DNA from: Pseudomonadota bacterium | Lineage (GTDB): Bacteria; Pseudomonadota; Alphaproteobacteria; Sphingomonadales; Sphingomonadaceae | Length of the DNA: 13,904 nt | NCBI GenBank assembly: GCA_023433305.1 | Contig: JAEZCZ010000042.1 | Location: 1-13,904 of the forward strand | Direction: 5' to 3' | Part shown: piece by piece, positions 6,451 to 12,294 of the stretch | Layout of the letters: each line of letters opens with the position of its first letter | Numbering within the stretch: the stretch's first letter is position 1 | Notes under the pieces: generated by a model | The model's input: the letters and a program-made list of their open reading frames with translations, nothing else | What the model was told of the DNA's origin: nothing | The model's database searches: none | Translations under genes and position numbers: made by a program

Positions 6451-7342
6451 GCGCTGGGGTCGCCTGCTCCGCGCGCACCCGGTTCAGCTCGCGGTCGACC
6501 CCGAGCAGCTTGGATACGGCCGGCAGGTTCGGAATCCCCTCGTAGACGCTGCGCAGGTAGGCCTGGTCGAAATCGGTCAGGCCCGCCGGCGCCTCGTGGT
6601 TCGGGTCGAACAGCGCCAGGATCGTATCGAGCGGCGCGCTACCATCGATGGACCGGGTGCGCGCGAAACCGCGCATCGTCGCATAATCGGCCAGCTGGAT
6701 CACCGTCTTGCCGCGCACCGCCTCACGGTCGAACAACACCACCACTTGCGTGATATCCTCGCGGATTGTCAGGTATATTTTGGAGTGTGCCATCCACATC
6801 TGGACGGTGGGCGGCGAATCGAGGCTTTCGCGCCGCGCAATCGGCATGCCGTCGCGGGTGCGCATCTGCGCGGCGGTCCATACGCGAACGGGCCCGTCCT
6901 CTTCGAGCAGCGCCTTGCGCTGAGCGATCGTCAGCGTCTGGAAAAGCCACGGCTGCCGCTCGAACAGTTCAGCGACTTGGGCCTTTCCGTCCTCCACGAA
7001 CGCCACGATCAAATTGGGTGAGCAGCCGTTCTCGCCGGCCATCCACATGTCGAGCCGTTCGGCGTTCCAACGTATGCGGTCGACCATCAGTTCGGCTGCC
7101 TCGCGCTTCAACCCGATTACCCCCGGGCACAGGCGATCCTCGATGCGTGCGAGCGGCTTGTCGCGAATGTCGCTCGTGAGATCGGACACCTCGCGCGCCT
7201 GGCGGCTCACCTCGCGGCTGTTCGGCTCCCCTCGGTCACCTGTGACGACGATGCTGTCATCCTGCTCTTGCGCATACGCCGGCCAGGCCCAGAGCGGCAC
7301 GCCTGCCACGACGGCGCAAAGTCCTCTACGAAGAAAGCGCAT
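6434..7342 (-). CDS. Secreted protein of unknown function, paralogue A (long form)
   Basis: I do not recognise the family. The 302-aa product has a Sec signal (to about PAYA-Q at 24/25), then a roughly 35-residue extra segment containing DSIVVTGDRGEP and a charged stretch. From residue 63 onward it matches the upstream gene product, about 50% identical over 213 residues with no gaps. Shared marks are PLARxED, CPGVxGLKxEAAExMVxRI, NLxVAFVEDG, RDGMPxARRExL, MWMAHSKIY, QLADYA, GLTxFDxAYL and PNLPA. Cys72 and Cys107 are conserved in both copies with the same 35-residue spacing, suggesting a disulfide in an exported protein. The start ATG has GGAG six bases upstream. It follows the paralogue by 29 bp, so it is probably one operon. 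Its stop region overlaps the 3' end of the convergent dehydrogenase by 17 bp. Confidence 0.8.
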   Translation of the reverse strand: MRFLRRGLCAVVAGVPLWAWPAYAQEQDDSIVVTGDRGEPNSREVSRQAREVSDLTSDIRDKPLARIEDRLCPGVIGLKREAAELMVDRIRWNAERLDMWMAGENGCSPNLIVAFVEDGKAQVAELFERQPWLFQTLTIAQRKALLEEDGPVRVWTAAQMRTRDGMPIARRESLDSPPTVQMWMAHSKIYLTIREDITQVVVLFDREAVRGKTVIQLADYATMRGFARTRSIDGSAPLDTILALFDPNHEAPAGLTDFDQAYLRSVYEGIPNLPAVSKLLGVDRELNRVRAEQATPALNSQE

Positions 7343-7371
7343 GCGGAACTCCGGTGTCAGGGTGTCGATGT

Positions 7372-8163
7372 TTATTCGATGAAGATGTTGCGCCCGGTCG
7401 CCGCTTCGAGCCGCGCTAGGCTTGCCGGCGCGGGCAGGTTGGGCACCCCTTTGTAGAGTTCGGCGAGGTAGGCCCGATCGAATTCGGTGAGCCCGTCCGG
7501 GCGGGAATCGCCATCATCGAACAGCGAGAGGATCGAATCGGCGCGCGTGTCAGGCGTCTGCGGCAGGGTCCGGGTCAGCGAGCGATAGAGCGCATAATCC
7601 GCGAGTTGGGTGAGCGACATACCGCCGACCGCCGCGCGGTCGATCAGGACCAGCGAATAGAGGATGTCGTTGCGGGTGGCGGTGTAGATTTTCGAGTGCG
7701 CCATCCACATGTGGGTCTGAGGCAGGCTGACCAAGTTCTCGCGCCGTGCGACTGGCATGCCGTCCCGCGAACGTGCGCGAACTCTCAGAATTGCGCGCGC
7801 CGGGCCGGCGTCGTTGAGCACGGCCTCGCGGTCCGAAGGGCTCAGCTCTGCATAGAGCCAGCCGTTCTCGCGCTGCATTTGCCGCGCAAAAGCCTGCCCA
7901 TCCTCCACGAAGGCAACGACAAGATTGGCCTCGCAGCTGCCGATTGGCGCCAGTCGCCGGCCGAAATCGCCCGCCGTTTCGCGAATGCGGCCGACCATCT
8001 GCTCGGCCGCCTCGAGTTTGAGCCCGACCACGCCGGGGCAGATGGGATCCTCGAACCGCGCCAGCGGCTCCTGATCGGCTTGAGCGGAAGCCGGTGCTGC
8101 TGCGAACAGCGCGCCTGCTATGCAGCCTAGCGAAGCGCCCAGGATGCTGAACCGGGAGGACAT
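7372..8163 (-). CDS. Secreted protein of unknown function, paralogue B (short form)
   Basis: A 263-aa exported protein of the same unrecognised family as its downstream neighbour. The signal peptide ends at about PASA-Q (27/28). The conserved domain starts almost at once (EPLARFEDPICPGVVGLKLE, residues 32-51), without the IVVTGDR segment of the longer copy. Cys42 and Cys77 correspond to Cys72 and Cys107 of the paralogue. Strongly conserved blocks are NLVVAFVEDGQA (80-91), RDGMPVARREN (133-143), HMWMAHSKIYTATRNDI (151-167), QLADYALYRSLTR (186-198), and GLTEFDRAYLAELYKGVPNLPA (224-245). No known catalytic motif was identified. A good ribosome site (GGGAG) lies nine bases before the ATG, and a good promoter lies just upstream. 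This is the first gene of the two-gene operon. Confidence 0.8.
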   Translation of the reverse strand: MSSRFSILGASLGCIAGALFAAAPASAQADQEPLARFEDPICPGVVGLKLEAAEQMVGRIRETAGDFGRRLAPIGSCEANLVVAFVEDGQAFARQMQRENGWLYAELSPSDREAVLNDAGPARAILRVRARSRDGMPVARRENLVSLPQTHMWMAHSKIYTATRNDILYSLVLIDRAAVGGMSLTQLADYALYRSLTRTLPQTPDTRADSILSLFDDGDSRPDGLTEFDRAYLAELYKGVPNLPAPASLARLEAATGRNIFIE

Positions 8164-8190
8164 GGCTCATACTCCCAAAACGGGGCCATG

Positions 8191-8219
8191 ATTATCCGCC
8201 AATCGATGTCGGGCGGCAA
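8191..8219 (-). promoter_or_regulatory. Sigma70-type promoter for the tandem unknown-function pair
   Basis: On the minus strand TTGCCG (8219-8214), 17-bp spacer, GATAAT (8196-8191). The predicted transcript start is near 8184, giving a leader of about 20 nt that contains the GGGAG ribosome site of the 8163 start. The rest of the 245-bp gap to 8408 holds no gene, only the hairpin at 8355-8398. Confidence 0.5.
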
Positions 8220-8354
8220 CGCTCGATTTGTCGCAAAGGGTATCCGCGATCAGCCAGCGGCCATCGCGCGAATTCACAAAATCCAAGGGGGGCTTGGTTA
8301 CCGCTCGCTGTCGTCCGGCCGATGGTCCGCTTCGGAAAGTGGGGGTAAGAAGGG

Positions 8355-8398
8355 GCGTCCGGAAAGGCGCGGAGGGGGGAACTTGCCTTTCCGGACGC
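8355..8398 (-). terminator. Perfect 14-bp stem-loop after the PRC-like gene, probable terminator
   Basis: GCGTCCGGAAAGGC (8355-8368) and its exact complement GCCTTTCCGGACGC (8385-8398) flank a 16-nt loop. The stem begins 10 bp after the stop codon of the minus-strand gene ending at 8409. The minus-strand continuation is CCCCTTCTTACCCCC, so the T-tract is weak. It could be a Rho-assisted terminator or a 3'-end RNA stabiliser as well as an intrinsic terminator. Confidence 0.55.
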
Positions 8399-8408
8399 AG
8401 TGGGTTGG

Positions 8409-9263
8409 TCAGGACTGGGCGTCTTCGGCCGCTTCCTGTTGCTCGGCGATCTGCTTGATCTGTCCTTCCCCGATCACCGAGACGAGGCCGCTGCCGCTGG
8501 CCTGGAAGTAGTTTGCGGGGAGCGTTGCCTGCTCGCCGTCCACCCGCACCAGAAGCTGCTGGACGTTGCCCTGTGCGTCGGTGACGACCTGGCGCACACG
8601 GCCGATCCGGTCGCCGTCGGGAGCGAGGATCGCTGTCCCCCGTTCGACGGCGAACGCGCCCTGACCTTGCGCGGCCAGGCTACCCGCGGCCGCCAGCGGA
8701 CCCGAGGCGGCCGAACCCGACCCAGAGGCGGCGCCCGAAAGCTCACCCTGCGCCCCGCCGGCGAGTCCGCCCGCGGTGCCAACAAGGCCCTGGCCTTGCT
8801 CGACGGCGCCCTGACCCACGCCTCGCGCCTGGCCGGCGAGCGATCCGGCGGCCGAGCCGACCGCGTCGGTGCCGATCAGCTGCGCCGAGGCGGAACCGCT
8901 GCCCGAGGCGGAGCCGCTTCCGCGCGCATCGACGCCAGCGGTGTGCCCCGGAGTACTGAGTGCGCCCGTCAGGTCGCCCGCCAGGCTGCCGCTGCCCTGC
9001 CCTTCCGCATCCACGCGGCCGCTCCGGCGGTCGGCGCGCGCGGAGCCCCGGGCATCCGCCGACCCACTGAGGGTGCCGCGCGTGGTGCTGCGGACGATGT
9101 CGGTGCCGCGGTCAAGGGTACCGATGGAGCCGATCGATCCGGCTCCGCCGATCGTACCGCCGATCATTCCGCCTAGCCCGCCCCCACCGCCGCCGAGCAA
9201 TTGCGCCTGGGCGGGCATTGCGACGAGAACGAGGGCCGTTGAGGCAATCAGGATCCGTTTCAT
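8409..9263 (-). CDS. Secreted Gly/Ser/Ala-rich protein with C-terminal PRC-barrel-like domain
   Basis: A 284-aa exported protein. The signal peptide is MKRILIASTALVLVAMPAQA, mature from Gln21. It is followed by a glycine run (LLGGGGGGLGGMIGGTIGGAG) and a long low-complexity region of Gly, Ser, Ala and Gln to about residue 200, with GSGSASGSGSASAQLIGTDA near 115-134. The C-terminal 204-275 segment is ordered and PRC-barrel-like: AVERGTAILAPDGDRIGRV, RQVVTDAQGNVQQLLVRVDG, ATLPANYFQASGSGLVSVIG, EGQIKQIAEQ. PRC barrels are small adaptor domains; the function here is unknown. ATG 9263 was chosen over the upstream in-frame GTG (9284) because GGAG lies nine bases before it and the signal peptide begins there. 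It lies 128 bp downstream of the subtilase gene on the same strand, with a stem-loop in between. A small GGCGG/CCGCC hairpin at 9286-9300 lies in its leader. Confidence 0.82.
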   Translation of the reverse strand: MKRILIASTALVLVAMPAQAQLLGGGGGGLGGMIGGTIGGAGSIGSIGTLDRGTDIVRSTTRGTLSGSADARGSARADRRSGRVDAEGQGSGSLAGDLTGALSTPGHTAGVDARGSGSASGSGSASAQLIGTDAVGSAAGSLAGQARGVGQGAVEQGQGLVGTAGGLAGGAQGELSGAASGSGSAASGPLAAAGSLAAQGQGAFAVERGTAILAPDGDRIGRVRQVVTDAQGNVQQLLVRVDGEQATLPANYFQASGSGLVSVIGEGQIKQIAEQQEAAEDAQS

Positions 9264-9325
9264 CAGAATTCGCTCCTTCTCCACAGGCGGTTCGTCCGCC
9301 CGTTCGGAGAGAAAACGGATGTCCT

Positions 9326-9349
9326 CGCCGGCTTAATTCATCGCCGGCG
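9326..9349. other. Stem-loop between the subtilase and PRC-like genes
   Basis: CGCCGGC (9326-9332), 10-nt loop TTAATTCATC, GCCGGCG (9343-9349). In the plus direction it is followed by CAAGTTTTT, a terminator-like arrangement. The flanking genes are on the minus strand, where a run of A precedes the stem instead. It is therefore a poor terminator for the subtilase, and would more plausibly stop antisense transcription or attenuate the minus transcript. Confidence 0.4.
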
Positions 9350-9391
9350 CAAGTTTTTCACGGTGCGAGGAGAAACGGCGGAATCGCGCCG

Positions 9392-10624
9392 TCAGCGGCG
9401 TCGCACGCACTTGCCGCAGAGCAGCCCACGCCCGTAACGCTCGTCCGTGCCGCGCGGGCCCAGGTCTTCGGCTTCGCGATCGAGCGCCGCCTGCCACGAT
9501 CCGCCGCGCTCGAGGGCCGCGGCAGCCCGCGCCGCGACGAGCGGAACCGCGTAGGAGGTACCGCGCACCTCGCGCCACTTGCCCGACTTGTCGCGTGCCC
9601 CGATGTCAGCCCCCGGCGCGGCGTAGTCGAGGTGAAGCGCCTGGCCCGCCTCCAGCAGGACCCGGTTCCGGCCGTCGACTCCGGTCACCGCCACCACACC
9701 CGGATAGGATGCCGGATAGGCCGGCGGCGCGGCCGGTCCGTCGTTCCCGACCGCTGCCACCACCACCGCGCCCTTGCGCCGGACAGCGGCGATGGCCTTT
9801 CCGACTGCCGCGTTGTTGGGGCCGCTGAGGCTGATCGAGATGACCCTGGCCCCGCCGCCCACAAGCCAGTCGAGCGCACGGACGAGGGCGAGCGCATTGC
9901 CGCCTGCCGGATCGGTTCCATAAATATCGGCCACCCGCAGGTTGCGCGCCCCGGCGCCGGCGAGCAGCGACGCGATCGCGCTGCCGTGATGGCTGGCGAC
10001 AGGCGCGCCGTTGGCGAAGCCGCGTATCGCCGCCACCGTCTGGCCCGCGCCCGGCGCCCCGTCGATGATGCCGACTGGCGTGGCAATCGCCGGCATGGCG
10101 GCGGCCGCAGAAGATCGCTGCAGCATCGGCAGGGCGATCGCGCCGGTCTGGAAGTGAAGATTGTCGGCGACGATCTCCGCGGTGGGAGCCGCCCGCCGCA
10201 GCTGCGCTTCCCCTTCCGCCAGCGAGACGCCGCGCGGCAAGGCGACACGCACGATGGAGAATCCGAGGTTGCCCATCTCATCGGTGCCGGCCACCTCGAA
10301 TCCGACGGACCGCACGGCGGCGAGGACCTCAGGACTTGCGTCGAGCAGCAGCAGCTCGCTGCGGCGCGCAGGCTCGCCGCGCGCGTCGAGCTCGATCACT
10401 TCGCGGTGGCGTCGCACCAATCGATCGAGCCGATCTGTCCGCAGGCCGAGTAGGCGTTCGGTCGTCCGGTTGAGCGTTCCGGTCACTCCGTCGAGCGTGC
10501 GACCAAGCGGTCCACTTGGCAAATCGACCGGCGGCAACGGCACTCCCGGCAGCCCAAGCTGCGCCGCGGCCGGGCCGGCCAGCAGGACGGCGGCGAGTGC
10601 CAGCAGGGGGAGGATCGTTCGCAC
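9392..10624 (-). CDS. Secreted subtilisin-like (S8 family) serine protease
   Basis: A 410-aa exported subtilase. The Sec signal is RTILPLLALAAVLLAGPAAA, mature from about residue 22. A Pro/Leu-rich segment and a propeptide-like region follow (about 75-155, including NLGFSIVRVALPRGVSLAEG). The catalytic domain follows: Asp188 in VGIIDGAPG, His213 in SHHGSAIASLLAG, oxyanion Asn294 in VVVAAVGNDGPAAPPAYPA, and Ser357 in RGTSYAVPLVAA. All three catalytic residues and the oxyanion Asn are present. The motifs are a divergent version of the subtilase consensus (IIDGA for VIDTG, HGSAIA for HGTHVA). The tail has a CGKC pair (Cys403, Cys406). The start is a GTG at 10624, chosen because the signal peptide begins there; the ribosome site is weak. 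It is divergently arranged with the ECF sigma factor gene across 61 bp, so shared control is likely. Confidence 0.9.
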   Translation of the reverse strand: MRTILPLLALAAVLLAGPAAAQLGLPGVPLPPVDLPSGPLGRTLDGVTGTLNRTTERLLGLRTDRLDRLVRRHREVIELDARGEPARRSELLLLDASPEVLAAVRSVGFEVAGTDEMGNLGFSIVRVALPRGVSLAEGEAQLRRAAPTAEIVADNLHFQTGAIALPMLQRSSAAAAMPAIATPVGIIDGAPGAGQTVAAIRGFANGAPVASHHGSAIASLLAGAGARNLRVADIYGTDPAGGNALALVRALDWLVGGGARVISISLSGPNNAAVGKAIAAVRRKGAVVVAAVGNDGPAAPPAYPASYPGVVAVTGVDGRNRVLLEAGQALHLDYAAPGADIGARDKSGKWREVRGTSYAVPLVAARAAAALERGGSWQAALDREAEDLGPRGTDERYGRGLLCGKCVRRR

Positions 10625-10637
10625 GGGTCGCTACACT

Positions 10638-10647
10638 CGAAATTTCG
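10638..10647. promoter_or_regulatory. Perfect palindrome in the subtilase / ECF sigma divergent gap
   Basis: CGAAATTTCG, a 10-bp perfect palindrome, lies centrally in the 61-bp gap between the GTG of the protease and the ATG of the sigma factor. It is a candidate operator or promoter element controlling both directions. Such a short palindrome can occur by chance. No canonical ECF promoter pair at correct spacing was seen. Confidence 0.3.
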
Positions 10648-10685
10648 CCTTAAGCAGGGATGAAACGGCCGATGTCATCCGTTTA

Positions 10686-11195
10686 ATGCGTGAGAGGCGA
10701 GAAATAGCGAGCGAGAGCTTCGAAGATGGCGTGCTGGCCTTGTTGCCGCGTCTGCGGCGTTTCGCCGCCGGCCTGGCGCGAGACGCCGCCGACGGCGACG
10801 ACTTGTGCCAGGCCACCGTGGCGCGCGCGCTCGACCGCCGCTCCTTGTGGCAGCCGGGCACGCGGCTCGACAGTTGGATGTACAGGATGATGCGCAATAT
10901 CTGGATCGACGAGCAGCGAGCCCGCGCGCGGCGCGGCGAAACCTTCGTTGCCGAAGAGGCCGGTGCATCGGTCGGGAGCGGCGGCGGTCAGGAGGAAGCC
11001 GTGCAGCTCGGCGATATAGACCGCGCGCTGCGCCGCTTGCCCGACGAGCAGCGCGAGGCGGTGCTGCTGGTGATGGTCGAAGGCTATTCGTACAAGGAAG
11101 CGGCAGAGATCGTCGATTGCCCGGTCGGCACCCTCAACTCGCGGCTGGTGCGTGGGCGCGACGCCCTGCTCGCGCGGCTCGGGGAAGCGTCATGA
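10686..11195 (+). CDS. ECF-type (extracytoplasmic function) RNA polymerase sigma factor
   Basis: A 169-aa sigma70-family protein with regions 2 and 4 only, as in ECF sigmas. Region 2 covers about 15-82: LLPRLRRFAAGLARD, DGDDLCQATVARALDRRSLW, then TRLDSWMYRMMRNIWIDEQR, which carries the DNA-melting/-10 contacts. Region 4 covers about 108-165: IDRALRRLPDEQREAVLLVM, EGYSYKEAAEIVDCPVGTLN, SRLVRGRDALLARL, the -35 recognition HTH. The open frame extends upstream to 10161 but that part is antisense to the subtilase. ATG 10686 gives the normal family length, although it lacks a ribosome site and sits in a TAATG overlap with a tiny 8-codon frame. The next gene, an anti-sigma factor, overlaps by ATGA. 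Sequestration at the membrane by that protein is the expected control. Confidence 0.92.
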   Translation: MRERREIASESFEDGVLALLPRLRRFAAGLARDAADGDDLCQATVARALDRRSLWQPGTRLDSWMYRMMRNIWIDEQRARARRGETFVAEEAGASVGSGGGQEEAVQLGDIDRALRRLPDEQREAVLLVMVEGYSYKEAAEIVDCPVGTLNSRLVRGRDALLARLGEAS

Positions 11196-11884
11196 GCGTC
11201 ACCCGAGAGGAGCTGGCGGCCTTTGCCGATGGCGAACTCGATGACGCGCGGGAGGCCGAAATCGCGGCCGCCGTCGCTGCGGATCCCGCGCTGGCGCGGC
11301 AGGTCGAGGCCCACCGCGCCTTGAAGGCGCGCCTCGCCAGCCACTTCGCGCCTATCGTTGAGGCCCCCTTGCCGGAACGAATCACCGCCCCCCTCCAGGC
11401 GCGCTATGAAAGCGAGGTCGTCGACTTCTCTACCGCCCGCGACAAGCGAGAGCGTACGTGGCGGATTCCCCCTTGGAGCTGGATTGCAGGCCCCGCCCTG
11501 GCGGCATCGCTGGCATTGGCGGTTCTCCTGCCGCGCGGCCCGGACTCGAATTACGCTGATGGGGGACTCGGCGACGTGCTCGAAGGGCAACTCGTGGCCA
11601 CGCAGACGCGAAACGCTTCGCCCCGTATCTTGCTGAGCTTCCGCGACGATGCGGGCTCCTACTGCCGCGCGTTCGCTTCAGCGTCGAACAGCGGCATCGC
11701 TTGTCGCGACGATACAGGCTGGCGCCTAGTTTTCGAAGCAGACGGCATCGCGGCCCAGCCCGGGGAGTATAGAAAGGCGGGCAATCCGGCGGCACAAGTC
11801 CTCGAGCGAGCACAAGCCATGGCGGCAGGCCCGGCACTCGACGCCCAAGAGGAACGTTCAGCGCGACAAAGCGGGTGGCGTTGA
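11192..11884 (+). CDS. Membrane anti-sigma factor partner of the ECF sigma
   Basis: A 230-aa protein whose start codon overlaps the sigma stop (ATGA), a classic cognate sigma/anti-sigma layout with coupled translation. Residues 1-50 are the N-terminal anti-sigma helices (VTREELAAFADGELDDAREA, then EIAAAVAADPALARQVEAHR and KARLASHF). They lack the HxxxCxxC zinc motif of ZAS-type factors. One transmembrane segment lies at about 97-114 (WIAGPALAASLALAVLLP). The rest, about 115-230, should be periplasmic: ILLSFRDDAGSYCRAF and GIACRDDTGWRLVFEADG, with Cys158 and Cys171 able to form a disulfide, and a charged tail. It is probably inactivated by an envelope signal to free the sigma. The nature of that signal and whether the neighbouring protease takes part are not visible. 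Confidence 0.85.
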   Translation: MSVTREELAAFADGELDDAREAEIAAAVAADPALARQVEAHRALKARLASHFAPIVEAPLPERITAPLQARYESEVVDFSTARDKRERTWRIPPWSWIAGPALAASLALAVLLPRGPDSNYADGGLGDVLEGQLVATQTRNASPRILLSFRDDAGSYCRAFASASNSGIACRDDTGWRLVFEADGIAAQPGEYRKAGNPAAQVLERAQAMAAGPALDAQEERSARQSGWR

Positions 11885-11924
11885 TACCTGGTCCGCCCCG
11901 TGGAGGGCCGGATGCCAAGAATGG

Positions 11925-12068
11925 CTAAGCCTGATCCGCCTCGGCATCGCCTGTCAGCAGGAACTTGGTTCGTTCGACAAGCCGCTTGGCGTTGTCGAGG
12001 CTCTCGCGGATTTGCAGCTGGGCCTCTTCGATAGCCTGTTCGGCGGGGTCCGAAGTTTCGCTCTTCAT
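11925..12068 (-). CDS. Small conserved-looking helical protein (47 aa)
   Basis: A small open frame read as MKSETSDPAEQAIEEAQLQI, then RESLDNAKRLVERTKFLLTG and DAEADQA, predicted as one or two amphipathic helices with no membrane segment or Cys. The longer frame to 12173 adds Arg-rich residues antisense to the hairpin region that do not look like protein. ATG 12068 is therefore preferred; ATG 12077, giving 50 aa, is an alternative with AGGTG five bases upstream. Protein-like composition (acidic, few rare residues) and a stop shortly before the convergent anti-sigma end (40-bp gap) support it. Function is unknown. Confidence 0.55.
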   Translation of the reverse strand: MKSETSDPAEQAIEEAQLQIRESLDNAKRLVERTKFLLTGDAEADQA

Positions 12069-12294
12069 TCGTCGCATCCGGCACCTGGCCGATCGTGACC
12101 GGCCGCTGCAGGGAAGGGGCCTTCGCTTTAAGGCAAAGGCCCCCCAACGATTGTGTTGTCGCCGCGCCCCCAAATGGGGGGCCGTGCGAGGGCGCGGTTA
12201 CGATTTGAACCGACAGCGACTCGCGGAGTTCCCTCGGCTTATCGCATCTGCGAGTCGGACTGGCGCAGACCGGGCTCGAACCTTTTCTAAGCGT
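12069..12294. other. Structured non-coding stretch between TypA and the small protein
   Basis: 226 bp with no supportable gene and several inverted repeats: CGACTCGC (12217-12224) with GCGAGTCG (12250-12257) around a 25-nt loop, and CCCCC-AAAT-GGGGG (12167-12180). Two 21-nt stretches at 12191-12211 and 12262-12282 match at 13 positions; on the minus strand both begin GGTTC and resemble a tRNA T-loop, and the 12282 copy continues through an acceptor-like strand to CCA. No complete tRNA cloverleaf or tmRNA could be folded by eye. It is the leader or trailer of typA and/or the small gene, or an unrecognised RNA. Confidence 0.4.
12116..12143. terminator. GGGGCCTT/AAGGCCCC stem-loop, candidate terminator
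   Basis: GGGGCCTT (12116-12123) and AAGGCCCC (12136-12143) form an 8-bp stem with a 12-nt loop. It lies on the minus strand between the typA stop (12295) and the small protein start, and could end typA transcripts. Neither side has a clear T-tract (plus side CCAACGATTGTG), so termination is only suggested. Confidence 0.4.

Noticed and set aside
9326..9358. Stem-loop plus TTTTT as the subtilase terminator
   Set aside because: The T-run is downstream of the stem only on the plus strand, whereas the subtilase is transcribed from the minus strand.
9218..10453. Plus-strand 411-codon frame antisense to the subtilase
   Set aside because: It is Arg-rich and domain-free, while the catalytic triad on the minus strand is unambiguous.
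10664..10684. ECF-type promoter GAAAC...CGTT just before the sigma start
   Set aside because: The spacing between the two elements is 13 bp rather than about 16-17, and the -10 element would abut the start codon.
12157..12294. tRNA gene or permuted tmRNA after typA
   Set aside because: A T-loop/CCA-like sequence is present, but the T-stem does not pair, and no D-arm, anticodon arm, tag peptide or tmRNA 5' start was found. It is reported only as structured non-coding DNA.
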